In this document: positions 26,303-35,154 of the stretch, piece by piece
Layout of the letters: the number at the start of each line of letters is the position of its first letter
Position numbering within the stretch: the stretch's first letter is position 1
Source of the DNA: Rubricoccus sp963708165
GTDB lineage: Bacteria; Bacteroidota; Rhodothermia; Rhodothermales; Rubricoccaceae
Direction: 5' to 3'
NCBI GenBank assembly: GCA_963708165.1
Contig: OY970187.1
Span: 806,001-870,000, forward strand
Length of the DNA stretch: 64,000 bases
Position numbers and translations under genes: made by a program
Notes under the pieces: model-generated
Database searches by the model: none
What the model saw: the letters and a program-made list of their open reading frames with translations, nothing else
What the model was told of the DNA's origin: nothing

Positions 26303-26403
26303 GTAGGGACGCCTCGCCGAGGCGTCCGCTCGACCTAACCAGCAAGTTTCAAGCCCCGACGCACACAGCACGTACGCGGCGCGCTCGGCGAGCGCGCCCT
26401 ACC
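26303..26403. repeat. Right REP pair of the RAYT element
   Basis: REP units at 26303-26328 and 26378-26403 match the left pair in sequence, order and spacing (about 50 nt apart). They lie just upstream of the transposase start. Confidence 0.85.
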
Positions 26404-26484
26404 AAAAGGACTCAGACTTTAGCGCCAGAGGCCCACAAGAAAGCCGGAGGCACACACACCGCCCCCGGCTTCAGAGTTCGGTCT

Positions 26485-26502
26485 CGCCAGAGGCCTCTGG
26501 CG
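26485..26502. repeat. Dispersed palindrome next to the atpG stop
   Basis: CGCCAGAGGCCTCTGGCG ends 6 nt before the atpG stop codon, at the 3' end of the ATP synthase gene cluster. Confidence 0.9.
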
Positions 26503-26508
26503 GAGCAG

Positions 26509-27438
26509 TTACCCCTCCACCGACTGCCGCAGCGCCTCGGCACCGGACGAGATCTCGATGATCTCCGTCGTGATGGCGGCCTGACGGACCCGGTTGTAGG
26601 TCAGCTTAAGGTCCTTCAGCAACTCACCCGCGTTCGTCGTCGCGTTGTCCATCGCGACCATGCGGGCACCCTGCTCGGCGGCGTTGCTCTCCAGCATCGC
26701 GCGCCACAGTTGGTACTGCATGTACTCCGGCACCAGGCGCTCCAAGAGAGCCTCCGCGCTGGGCTCGAAGATGTACTCCACCTCGCCGCCTTCGTCGCCG
26801 CCAGAGGCCACGTCTTCGGCTTTCTCCATCACGGGCGTGAAGAAGGCCTCTTGCGGGATGGGCAGCAGCTGCTCCGCGATGCGGTTCTGCGAGATCGTGT
26901 TCTGGAACTCGTTGTAGACGACCTCTACGAGATCCCAGCGGCCCTCCTTCCAGCCGTCAATCGCCATGCCCAGCACCTCGCCCGCGATGGGGAAGCGCAG
27001 GTCGTTGAACGCGCCCCGGAAGTCGCCGATCAGGTCGTAGCCGCGGTTGCCGAAGTACTCGTGGCCCTTGCGGCCAACGGCGAGCACGTGGATGTTCTCC
27101 TGCCCGAGCCCCGCGTAGTCCTCGCGGATGCGCGCCTCGGCCACCTTCAACAGGTTGGAGTTGAACGCGCCCGCCAGGCCGCGGTCGCTCGTCACCACGA
27201 TGAGCAGCACGCTGTTCACCTCCTCTCGCGGCTGAAAGAGCGGGTGCGCCAGAGGATCGAGCCTCTGGCGGAGGTGCCCGATCATCTCGCGGATCTTGAA
27301 GGCGTACGGGCGGGTCGTGAAGATCCGCTCCTGCGCCTTCCGCAGCTTCGCCGCCGCGACCATCTTCATGGCGCGGGTGATCTGCTGCGTGTTCTTGACC
27401 GACCCGATGCGGGTGCGGATGTCTCTGAGCGAGGCCAT
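26509..27438 (-). CDS. atpG: ATP synthase F1 subunit gamma
   Basis: 309 residues from ATG 27438 (MASLRDIRTRIGSVKNTQQITRAMKMVAAAKLRKAQ), the conserved N-terminal helix of gamma. The Rossmann core SVLLIVVTSDRGLAGAFN and the C-terminal helix MVAMDNATTNAGELLKDLKLTYNRVRQAAITTEI are intact. Gamma is the rotating central stalk coupling proton flow in Fo to catalysis in F1. The loop before the core, RQRLDPLAHP (about residues 60-70), is encoded by two inverted half-sites at 27247-27270, a tolerant position in the family. Last gene of the cluster. Confidence 0.97.
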   Translation of the reverse strand: MASLRDIRTRIGSVKNTQQITRAMKMVAAAKLRKAQERIFTTRPYAFKIREMIGHLRQRLDPLAHPLFQPREEVNSVLLIVVTSDRGLAGAFNSNLLKVAEARIREDYAGLGQENIHVLAVGRKGHEYFGNRGYDLIGDFRGAFNDLRFPIAGEVLGMAIDGWKEGRWDLVEVVYNEFQNTISQNRIAEQLLPIPQEAFFTPVMEKAEDVASGGDEGGEVEYIFEPSAEALLERLVPEYMQYQLWRAMLESNAAEQGARMVAMDNATTNAGELLKDLKLTYNRVRQAAITTEIIEISSGAEALRQSVEG

Positions 27439-27450
27439 ATCGGGAGTTTT

Positions 27451-27477
27451 GTAGGGGCGTATCGCATACGCCCGTAC
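27451..27477. repeat. REP-like inverted repeat between atpG and atpA
   Basis: GTAGGGGCGTATCGCATACG then CCCGTAC: inverted arms GGGCGTAT and ATACGCCC. It begins with the same GTAGGG box as the RAYT REP units, so it may be a diverged relative. Confidence 0.55.
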
Positions 27478-27488
27478 GATGTTAGCGG

Positions 27489-27509
27489 CCTCTGGCGTAG
27501 CGCCAGAGG
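27489..27509. repeat. Spaced motif pair (3-nt spacer)
   Basis: CCTCTGGCG, TAG, CGCCAGAGG. An inverted pair with 3 nt between the arms, in the atpG-atpA gap. The atpA-atpH gap has a pair of identical spacing. Confidence 0.9.
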
Positions 27510-27517
27510 CCCGAGCG

Positions 27518-29122
<1,605 letters not shown>

Positions 29123-29168
29123 ATCGGGGTGTGGTCAGTGGCCTGAGGCCAGTGGTTCTGTTCGGGGG

Positions 29169-29189
29169 CCTCTGGCGCGGCGCCAGAGG
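29169..29189. repeat. Spaced motif pair (3-nt spacer)
   Basis: CCTCTGGCG, CGG, CGCCAGAGG between the atpA start and the atpH stop. Same architecture as the pair between atpG and atpA. Confidence 0.9.
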
Positions 29190-29196
29190 CGAATCT

Positions 29197-29748
29197 CTAG
29201 TTGAGGCTGACGGCAGCGCGCTCCAAGAGCTGCGCGCGCATCGTTTTGAGCTGGTGCGAGACGCTGCGGTCGTACACCACGTCGCCCATGCGGACGATGA
29301 GGCCGCCCAGCAGGGTCGGCTCGACGATCATGCGCAGGCGCACTTTTTTGCCCGACTGCGCTTCGAGCCTCTGGCGGAGGCGGTCGGCTTCGTCGTGCGC
29401 CAGAGGCTGTGCGCTTTTGACCGTCGCCTCGACGATGCCCAGGCGCTCGTCGCGCAGGGCCGCGTAGGTACGGACGGTCTGCGGCAGAATCTCCTCGCGC
29501 TGCTTCTCGACCATGAGCCGGAGAAAGCGCATCGTGAGGTCGCTCACCTTGCCACTGAAGAGGCTGCCGAGCACGGCATCTTTTTTCTCGCGGGAGATGA
29601 TGGGGCTCGCGAACACGGCCGCGAGCTCGCGGCTGCCGTCGAGCGCAGAGTGGAGCGTCTCCACATCTGCATCGACAGTATCGACGATGCCTTTGGCTTC
29701 TGCCTCCTGGTAGAGGGCGAGCGCGTATCGGCGAGCGACGGGGTTCAT
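29197..29748 (-). CDS. atpH: ATP synthase F1 subunit delta
   Basis: 183 residues from ATG 29748 (MNPVARRYALALYQEAEAKG), the conserved OSCP/delta N-terminus. The central helices (ASPIISREKKDAVLGSLF, LTMRFLRLMVEKQREEIL) and the C-terminal VRLRMIVEPTLLGGLIVRMGDVVYDRSVSHQLKTMR pattern are complete. Delta links the peripheral stalk to the top of F1. Motif-coded peptides (QPLAHDEADRLRQRLE) occupy the hinge between the two domains. The in-frame extension to 29814 crosses an inverted repeat and is rejected. Confidence 0.95.
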   Translation of the reverse strand: MNPVARRYALALYQEAEAKGIVDTVDADVETLHSALDGSRELAAVFASPIISREKKDAVLGSLFSGKVSDLTMRFLRLMVEKQREEILPQTVRTYAALRDERLGIVEATVKSAQPLAHDEADRLRQRLEAQSGKKVRLRMIVEPTLLGGLIVRMGDVVYDRSVSHQLKTMRAQLLERAAVSLN

Positions 29749-29769
29749 GCGTGAGGGGACTGGGGATAC

Positions 29770-29810
29770 GGGATGGAGGGATGGGCAGAGAGATCGTATC
29801 CCTCTATCCC
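29770..29810. repeat. Inverted repeat between atpH and atpF
   Basis: GGGATGGAGGGAT (29770-29782) pairs with ATCCCTCTATCCC (29798-29810) with one wobble. Further TATCCCT copies follow. It would form a hairpin in the atp mRNA and is unrelated to the dominant motif. Confidence 0.7.
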
Positions 29811-29826
29811 TCATCGCCTATCCCTC

Positions 29827-30336
29827 TCAGTTCTGGGGTAGCTCGGAGATGAAGTCGTCCACCAGGCGGCTCTGCGTCTTGGCGTCGATCTCGGAGCGAA
29901 GGATTTTCTCGGCGCCGTTGACCGCCAGGTTGGCGACTTCGGAGCGGAGTTCTGCGAGAGCACGGCGTTTTTCGCGCTCGATGTCTGCACGTGCGCTTTC
30001 CTGCATCTCTGCAAGATCGGCGCGAGTCTTTTCGATGTCAGCCGAGCGGAGGGACTCGGCCTCCTCGCGAGCCTCGCGAAGGATGACCTGCGCCTGCTGC
30101 TCCGACTGGCGACGCGCAGCGTCATTGTCGGCCTGCAACTGCTTGGCTTGCGCGAGGGCGCGGTCGGCCTCCGTAAGGGAGGTCTCGATGCGGCGCTCCC
30201 GCTCTTCGATGCCGTTGATGATCGACGGCCACGCGAACTTGCCCAGGAGGAGGAGCAGCGACCCGAAGGCGATAGCCATCCAGAAGATGAGCCCGTAGTT
30301 CGGGGAGAGAAGATCGGCGGCGAGGACGAACGACAT
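29827..30336 (-). CDS. atpF: ATP synthase Fo subunit b
   Basis: 169 residues from ATG 30336. One N-terminal membrane helix (YGLIFWMAIAFGSLLLLLGKFAW) is followed by a long charged helix (EERERRIETSLTEADRALAQAK...EREKRRALAELRSEVANLAVNGAEKIL), the peripheral stalk dimer. Length and the AEKIL motif near the end match the family. Within the cluster it lies between atpE and atpH as usual. It contains no copy of the dispersed motif. Confidence 0.96.
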   Translation of the reverse strand: MSFVLAADLLSPNYGLIFWMAIAFGSLLLLLGKFAWPSIINGIEERERRIETSLTEADRALAQAKQLQADNDAARRQSEQQAQVILREAREEAESLRSADIEKTRADLAEMQESARADIEREKRRALAELRSEVANLAVNGAEKILRSEIDAKTQSRLVDDFISELPQN

Positions 30337-30365
30337 ATCTAGTAGGGTTCAGGTGCCTCCCACCC

Positions 30366-30383
30366 GCCTCTGGCGCCAGAGGC
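30366..30383. repeat. Dispersed palindrome between atpF and atpE
   Basis: GCCTCTGGCGCCAGAGGC, with a single half-site about 20 nt further on, in the 114-nt gap separating atpE from atpF. Confidence 0.9.
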
Positions 30384-30450
30384 GACGCGCCACGTGGGCA
30401 CGCGCCAGAGGCGAGGTGGGCGGGAGGCCGTTCCCGGACGCGGCGCGTGG

Positions 30451-30693
30451 TTACGCGCCGAGAGGCGCGCGGAGCGCCATGAGGATGCAGACGACGAGAC
30501 CGAAGAGCGCGACACCCTCGATGAGGGCGGCAGCGATGATCATCGTGGTCCGGATGTCGCCAGCGGCTTCCGGCTGGCGAGCCGAGCCTTCGAGGGCGGC
30601 AGAGGCGAGGCGGCCGATGCCGAGACCGGCGCCGAGAGCGACGAGGCCGGCTCCGAGGCCAGCTGCGATGTAACCGAATGCGAGGGGATCCAT
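30451..30693 (-). CDS. atpE: ATP synthase Fo subunit c
   Basis: 80 residues, two membrane helices with a polar loop (GSARQPEAAGDIR). The proton-carrying carboxylate is Glu59 in AAALIEGVALFGLVV. The glycine-rich first helix (GLGAGLVALGAGLGIG) packs the c-ring. The usual extra Na+-ligand pattern is not obvious, so a proton-driven ring is likelier; this is inference. Confidence 0.97.
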   Translation of the reverse strand: MDPLAFGYIAAGLGAGLVALGAGLGIGRLASAALEGSARQPEAAGDIRTTMIIAAALIEGVALFGLVVCILMALRAPLGA

Positions 30694-30793
30694 TTCGCGG
30701 GTGAGGTTGGGGTGTGTTGTCTACGAAAGGGCGCGGTCGCGCCCGGGGTGTTGGTGTGGCCTCTGGCGAGACCCAGGGTCTCTAAAGGCCGGA

Positions 30794-30811
30794 GCCTCTG
30801 GCGCCAGAGGC
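30794..30811. repeat. Dispersed palindrome between atpE and atpB
   Basis: GCCTCTGGCGCCAGAGGC ends 7 nt from the atpB stop. Every gap between atp genes from atpB to atpG has a palindrome, spaced pair or other hairpin. Confidence 0.9.
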
Positions 30812-30818
30812 CGAGCGC

Positions 30819-32054
30819 TCAGGCGAAGGTGGCTTCGGTCCCGACGGTGCGCTCGTGGAGTTTGTGGGGGGGCTGCCCGTTCGAGTGCGCAACGGCGATG
30901 TCGTGCGGGGTCAAGCCGTGGTCTTCGGAGTGGTCGTGGTCGTGATCGTGCTCCGCCGAGGCGATGCCGATGAACAGCGCGCTCAGAATCGTGAAGACGT
31001 ACGCCTGGATAAAGGCGACGAGCACTTCGAGTCCGTACACGAAGATGACCATGAGCGTTGCCGCGATGCCTGTACCGGCGCCTGCAACGGCTCCGAAGCC
31101 CTTCGTGATGATAAAAATGAGCCCGATCAGGTTGAGGATGATCAGGTGACCCGCCGTGAGGTTGGCGAACAAGCGGATCGCGAGCGCGAACGGCTTGGTA
31201 AAGATGCCGACGAACTCAATCGGGATGAGGATCGGCTTCAGCGCCAGAGGCACGCCGGGCGGGTTGAAGATGTGGCCCCAGTAGTCCTTGGTTCCGGCAA
31301 ACTGTGTCACGAAAAACGTGAACAGCGCCAGGACGGCTGTCGTGGAGATGTTCGCCGTCGCGGTCGCGCCAAAGGGCAGCAGGCCGAACAGGTTGCAGAA
31401 GAGGATGAAAAAGAAGACCGTCAGCAAGTACGGCAGATACCGGTTGGCCTTGTCACCCAGGTTCGGCCGCGCTACTTCATCGCGTATGTAGATGATGACC
31501 GTCTCCAGCAGGTTCTGGAGCAGACCGCGCGGCGCCGTCTCGCGCCCGACGCCCCGCCGGTACTTCCCCGCCATCGGCAGAAACAGGAGGCACAGCAAGA
31601 GGCTGGCGATAAGGGCAGCGATAAGGTGACGTGTGGGCGAGAGATCGATCACGATCTCGCTGCCGTCGGTCGGCACGAGGGTCGCTTTGTACGGCGCCAC
31701 GTCGCTTTCGACCGTTGCCGCTTCGGAAACGATCTCCTCGCTGTCGGGGTCGACGATCAGCCGGTCGCCTTCGTCACCCGGCGATGGCTCGGCATACGCC
31801 GCGCCGTATCTCTGGGCCTCAAACTCGCCAGAGGCCAGCGCCGCTTTAGACGAGCCGTAGGCGCGCACGCCGAGACCACCGTCTGCGCCGCGCACGACGA
31901 AGAGGCGCGGCATCTGCACCTTACCAATCGGTGAGAAGTCCCAATAGTACCCGTCTCCAGTGTGGCTGACGGCGTCGAGGTCCTCTCCGTCGTCAGCGGC
32001 TAGCGCGCCGGGGGCGAGCACGAGAGAAAAGAGGAGAGCGAAAGCGAGGCGCAT
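30819..32054 (-). CDS. atpB: ATP synthase Fo subunit a, with long N-terminal extension and His-rich tail
   Basis: 411 residues from ATG 32054 (MRLAFALLFSLVLAPGALAA, signal peptide-like). About 140 residues of periplasmic sequence precede the first core membrane helix (TRHLIAALIASLLLCLLFL). The core has the essential Arg in FALAIRLFANLTAGHL and the helix VALIQAYVF-like LVAFIQAYVFTIL. The E. coli protein is about 271 residues, so this form is long, as in other Bacteroidota-like lineages. The C-terminus carries AEHDHDHDHSEDHG, a possible metal-binding cluster. Its start overlaps the stop of the upstream small membrane gene by one base (TGATG). Confidence 0.95.
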   Translation of the reverse strand: MRLAFALLFSLVLAPGALAADDGEDLDAVSHTGDGYYWDFSPIGKVQMPRLFVVRGADGGLGVRAYGSSKAALASGEFEAQRYGAAYAEPSPGDEGDRLIVDPDSEEIVSEAATVESDVAPYKATLVPTDGSEIVIDLSPTRHLIAALIASLLLCLLFLPMAGKYRRGVGRETAPRGLLQNLLETVIIYIRDEVARPNLGDKANRYLPYLLTVFFFILFCNLFGLLPFGATATANISTTAVLALFTFFVTQFAGTKDYWGHIFNPPGVPLALKPILIPIEFVGIFTKPFALAIRLFANLTAGHLIILNLIGLIFIITKGFGAVAGAGTGIAATLMVIFVYGLEVLVAFIQAYVFTILSALFIGIASAEHDHDHDHSEDHGLTPHDIAVAHSNGQPPHKLHERTVGTEATFA

Positions 32055-32353
32055 CAGGCGCGGGGCGAAGCGGCCGAGGGGCGCCGCAGCAGGAGAAGGA
32101 CTTCTACGGACAACCCGATGACGAACGTCACGCCGAGGCCCGCGATAAACGGTCCGGTTTGCACGGCCGTGAAGAGCATCAGCAGCATGACCACGGCCAG
32201 GACGGCAAACATTCGGAGGCCGGTGCCGCCGAGAATGACGACCGTCGACTGGGCTCCGGTGACGTTCATCGCCAGCCGCGCAATCCATACGCCCGCAACA
32301 CCATGCATCACCCCGAGGGCAGCGCCGAGCAGTAGGCTCGTGGTTGGGGTCAT
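32054..32353 (-). CDS. Small membrane protein of the atp operon
   Basis: 99 residues from ATG 32353 (MTPTTSLLLGAALGVMHGV), with three to four hydrophobic segments (VVILGGTGLRMFAVLAVVMLLMLF, AGLGVTFVIGLSVEVLLLL). It sits between AtpZ and AtpB, the position occupied by AtpI/AtpR-like accessory proteins that help assemble the c-ring or supply Mg2+. I cannot assign it to a family from sequence alone. One-base overlap with atpB implies coupled expression. Confidence 0.75.
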   Translation of the reverse strand: MTPTTSLLLGAALGVMHGVAGVWIARLAMNVTGAQSTVVILGGTGLRMFAVLAVVMLLMLFTAVQTGPFIAGLGVTFVIGLSVEVLLLLRRPSAASPRA

Positions 32354-32510
32354 GGGAGGGGCGGAGCGATGGTGAAACGGTCTCCTCTGAGGGAGCGTCG
32401 CCAAGCTAGCCGCCGCCCCGCGGAGGCCACCGCAAGGGGGGGTGAAATCCGATAGAAGCGGCCTCTGGCGCTTGCCCCCACCCGCAACCGTCCGTTGCCC
32501 ACTCGGCAGA

Positions 32511-32528
32511 CGCCAGAGGCCTCTGGCG
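32511..32528. repeat. Dispersed palindrome CGCCAGAGGCCTCTGGCG
   Basis: Lies in the gap between the small membrane gene and AtpZ, with another half-site at 32461. Confidence 0.9.
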
Positions 32529-32539
32529 CGAGGCCTGTG

Positions 32540-32944
32540 CTAGGTCCTCGGCCTCCCGTCTCCAGCCAGGCGTACGATGAGCGCCATCACGCCTGCAAAG
32601 CCCAGTGCCGTGCCACCGAGGATGCCCCAGGGCGACGTGCCGAGCCAGTTGTCCAGCGCCCACCCTGCTGCCACAAAGAGGAGCATCGACGCTGCGATTT
32701 GCAGGCCGACCGTGAGGTAGGGCCCAGCCTCGCGCATGCCCTCCTCGTAGGAGTCCGCGACCGAGCGCACGCTCGTTTTGTGGGGCCTATAGTCCTCCGA
32801 TGGTGGCTCCACGTCTTCGCCAGAGGCAGCCTCTGGCGGTTTGTCGCTCCACCGCTCTTTCCACTCGCGGTCCGCCTCGGCCCACCGGTCCGGGGGCTCT
32901 GGCGGATCTGCCCAGTCGTCGCGGTCGTCAGGAGGGGTGCTCAC
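32540..32944 (-). CDS. AtpZ/AtpI family protein
   Basis: 134 residues from GTG 32944. The N-terminal half is acidic and disordered (DDRDDWADPPEPPDRWAEAD). The C-terminal half has two membrane helices of the AtpZ type (GPYLTVGLQIAASMLLFVAAGWALDNWLGTSPWGILGGTALGFAGVMALIV). AtpZ proteins assist ATP synthase assembly, probably in Mg2+ or Ca2+ handling. The start overlaps the stop of the bactofilin gene (GTGA), so the bactofilin is translationally linked to the ATP synthase operon. Confidence 0.85.
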   Translation of the reverse strand: MSTPPDDRDDWADPPEPPDRWAEADREWKERWSDKPPEAASGEDVEPPSEDYRPHKTSVRSVADSYEEGMREAGPYLTVGLQIAASMLLFVAAGWALDNWLGTSPWGILGGTALGFAGVMALIVRLAGDGRPRT

Positions 32945-33408
32945 GCGGCCTCCTTGGTCTCGGCCGGAATCACACGCCTCTGGCGATCCCCGCCAGAGGC
33001 CTCCAACGCTTGCGAGCCCATTTCACAGCGGCCGTTGAAGGTCGCGCCGTCCTCGATGACCAGCTTGGCCGTACGGATGTCTCCGTCCACGACGGCTGTT
33101 GGCTTGAGCACAAGCCTCTCGCGGCACGTGACCTGGCCTTTTATATGGCCGCCGACTTCGGCGCTGGTTGAGAGCAACTCGCCGTCGACGACACCTCCGG
33201 GCATGACCACTGTCCGGCCATCGACTTCGACGTTTCCTTTGATCGTCCCCGCGATGTGGACGTTGCCGCCGCCGCGAAGTGTCCCCTCCACGGTAGAGCC
33301 CGCGCCGATGATGTTGTGCTGGTCGGCGGGGCCGACAGAGGCGACAGGTCGTTGCTTGGCCATGGATCCGGACGGGCTGGTGGTGGAGTCGGAGCGGAAG
33401 AGAGCCAT
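32941..33408 (-). CDS. Bactofilin family cytoskeletal protein
   Basis: 155 residues from ATG 33408. The central beta-helical bactofilin domain is clear: NIIGAGSTVEGTLRGGGNVHIAGTIKGNVEVDGRTVVMPGGVVDGELLSTSAEVGGHIKGQVTCRERLVLKPTAVVDGDI, with short polar termini as usual. Bactofilins polymerise at the membrane and often recruit peptidoglycan hydrolases; the M23 peptidase gene lies 27 nt upstream in the same direction. This supports a shared role in cell shape or wall remodelling. Confidence 0.92.
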   Translation of the reverse strand: MALFRSDSTTSPSGSMAKQRPVASVGPADQHNIIGAGSTVEGTLRGGGNVHIAGTIKGNVEVDGRTVVMPGGVVDGELLSTSAEVGGHIKGQVTCRERLVLKPTAVVDGDIRTAKLVIEDGATFNGRCEMGSQALEASGGDRQRRVIPAETKEAA

Positions 33409-33435
33409 CGTGCGGGTAGACTGTGGGGAAGCGCG

Positions 33436-34359
33436 TTACGCTCCGCGTGATGGCACGATCAGAAACGCGGCCGGGTCTTGTGCCAGACCGTCGCGCCAGA
33501 TCTCGAGATGCAAATGGGGCCCGGATGTCACGTCGCCCGTATCGCCCGACAGGGCGACCGTCTCACGGTTTCGGACGCGATCACCGACTCGTTTGAGCAG
33601 GCGGTCGTTGTGCTTGTATACGGAAAGGTAGCCGCCCGCGTGTTGGACGGCAACGGTCCATCCTCCTGTGTGCGTCCAGTCTGCGGCCACCACGTACCCT
33701 TCTCCGAGAGCGCGTACTGGCGTTCCCTCGTCGGCCGCGATGTCGAGGCCGAAGTGGCCTGTGCTCGCATCGTACCCCCGCGAGATCACCCCGTCTAAAG
33801 GAGGCGGCACAGGAAGCCGCAGGCTGGAGAGGTATGCCTCGGCGGCTGAGCCCGGTGCGGGCCCCTCGCCTCTGGCGCGAAGACCTCGCATCGCGATCGG
33901 CGCCGCGTCGCCAGAGGCTGGCTGCGTCACGGGAATCGGCGTTGCCCGCGGAATCTCTCCGAGCTCTGCAAGTTCATCTTCCGATGGAAGAACGACCGAT
34001 TCGGGATCGAGCATCGCCTCATCGGCCAGGTCTCCCGTAATCAGCGCGCGGAGTTGCGAGATCTGACGGTACTGCACCTCCAGGGAGTCCTCCAGAGCGG
34101 CGGCGCGAAACGCGTTGTCTTCGGCAGTGTCTCGGAGCTCTCCAGTGGACGGGCCTGCGAGAACGCGCCGAAGCGGCGTCAGCACGACGAGCGTGATCAG
34201 CAGAGCCGCCACCAGCACCGTCCCGATCACCGTCGCGTAGGCGGCGTAACTCGGCCGCACCTCGTACTGGCGCGGCGTACTCATCGTGTCCTGCTCCAGC
34301 AGGATCACGGTTCGGGTCGCACCCGGGCGAGAAAAAAGGTCGCGGAGGAAGTCGAGCAT
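33436..34359 (-). CDS. M23 family metallopeptidase (LytM-type) with membrane anchor
   Basis: 307 residues from ATG 34359. A short cytoplasmic N-terminus is followed by one membrane helix (YATVIGTVLVAALLITLVVL), a coiled-coil/linker region (about 75-170) and the LytM domain. Zinc ligands: His and Asp in TGHFGLDIAADEGT and HLH in TSGPHLHLEIWRDG. The domain is complete, so endopeptidase activity on peptidoglycan crosslinks is likely. Bactofilin-M23 pairs are known from other bacteria as cell-shape modules. Divergent from rpsT. Confidence 0.92.
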   Translation of the reverse strand: MLDFLRDLFSRPGATRTVILLEQDTMSTPRQYEVRPSYAAYATVIGTVLVAALLITLVVLTPLRRVLAGPSTGELRDTAEDNAFRAAALEDSLEVQYRQISQLRALITGDLADEAMLDPESVVLPSEDELAELGEIPRATPIPVTQPASGDAAPIAMRGLRARGEGPAPGSAAEAYLSSLRLPVPPPLDGVISRGYDASTGHFGLDIAADEGTPVRALGEGYVVAADWTHTGGWTVAVQHAGGYLSVYKHNDRLLKRVGDRVRNRETVALSGDTGDVTSGPHLHLEIWRDGLAQDPAAFLIVPSRGA

Positions 34360-34553
34360 AGGGCGGAAGGCCTCTGGCGAGCGCCAGAGGCAGGCAGCAC
34401 TCGTAGGACGAGCGCAAGAAGGGTTGTCGAGGTGTGCTGTTTCGCTTCATCTGCACAGAGGGCCGTCTAACTTAGCGGGCTGCATCCCGAGTGCCTCTCG
34501 GGACGCGTTGAACTCTGACCGAAACCCTGCCTGATTCGATTCGGGCTCGCCTC

Positions 34554-34808
34554 ATGCCACAGCACAAGTCTGCTGCCAAGCGCGTCCGGCAGGACGCCAA
34601 GCGCCGCCTCCGCAACCGCCAGCACAAGCTCCGCGTCCGCACGATGATGAAGGACCTCGAAGGTCTGACTGAGCGTGCGGCTGCCGAAGCCAAGCTCAGC
34701 GACGTTAAAGCCCAGCTCGACCGGATGGCGACTCGTCGCATCATCCATCCGAACAAGGCCGCCAACATCAAGAGCGCGCTCGAACTGAACGTTCAGTCGC
34801 TCAGCTAG
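34554..34808 (+). CDS. rpsT: 30S ribosomal protein S20
   Basis: 84 residues from ATG 34554. MPQHKSAAKRVRQDAKRRLRNRQHKLRVRT is the typical basic S20 N-terminus, and the final helix MATRRIIHPNKAANIKSALEL matches the family. It binds 16S rRNA in the 30S body. It is monocistronic here. The gene carries no dispersed motif. Confidence 0.97.
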   Translation: MPQHKSAAKRVRQDAKRRLRNRQHKLRVRTMMKDLEGLTERAAAEAKLSDVKAQLDRMATRRIIHPNKAANIKSALELNVQSLS

Positions 34809-35154
34809 CCGTAGGCCTCTGGCGCCAGAGGCTCTATGCGTTTCCTGCTCTCTTCGCAGGAGGCGTTTTGCCTGCACGGAACTCGTTTCTGTGTAGGCGG
34901 TATCGGCCACATCGTCTCTATGCCCCTGTTGTAGCACCCTTGCCGTTTGGCTTGAGCTTTGCGTGGACCTTTGTTGTGACCACGCTCTTGCACGAGCAAA
35001 CCTCACGTTGCGTACTTAGAGCGTAGATTCGGTTATGGCTTTTGCCACCGATCTCTCCCCGGCACCCGCCTCGTTTTCGGCGTTCGCCACCTTCCTTTCC
35101 GGCCCGCCCTTCACTCACCCCCCCTCCATGATGCTTCTGAACCGACAGGAGAAG
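34809..35154. other. Intergenic region rpsT-ompA-like with palindrome at 34815-34832
   Basis: 346 nt. It starts with GCCTCTGGCGCCAGAGGC 6 nt after the rpsT stop, possibly acting as an mRNA 3' hairpin (no T tract). The remainder is the leader of the OmpA gene. An in-frame extension of that gene up to 35035 exists but is unlikely. Nothing else recognisable. Confidence 0.6.

Noticed and set aside
34815..34832. Motif palindrome as an intrinsic terminator of rpsT
   Set aside because: Self-complementary stem but no following T tract; kept only as a repeat with possible hairpin function.
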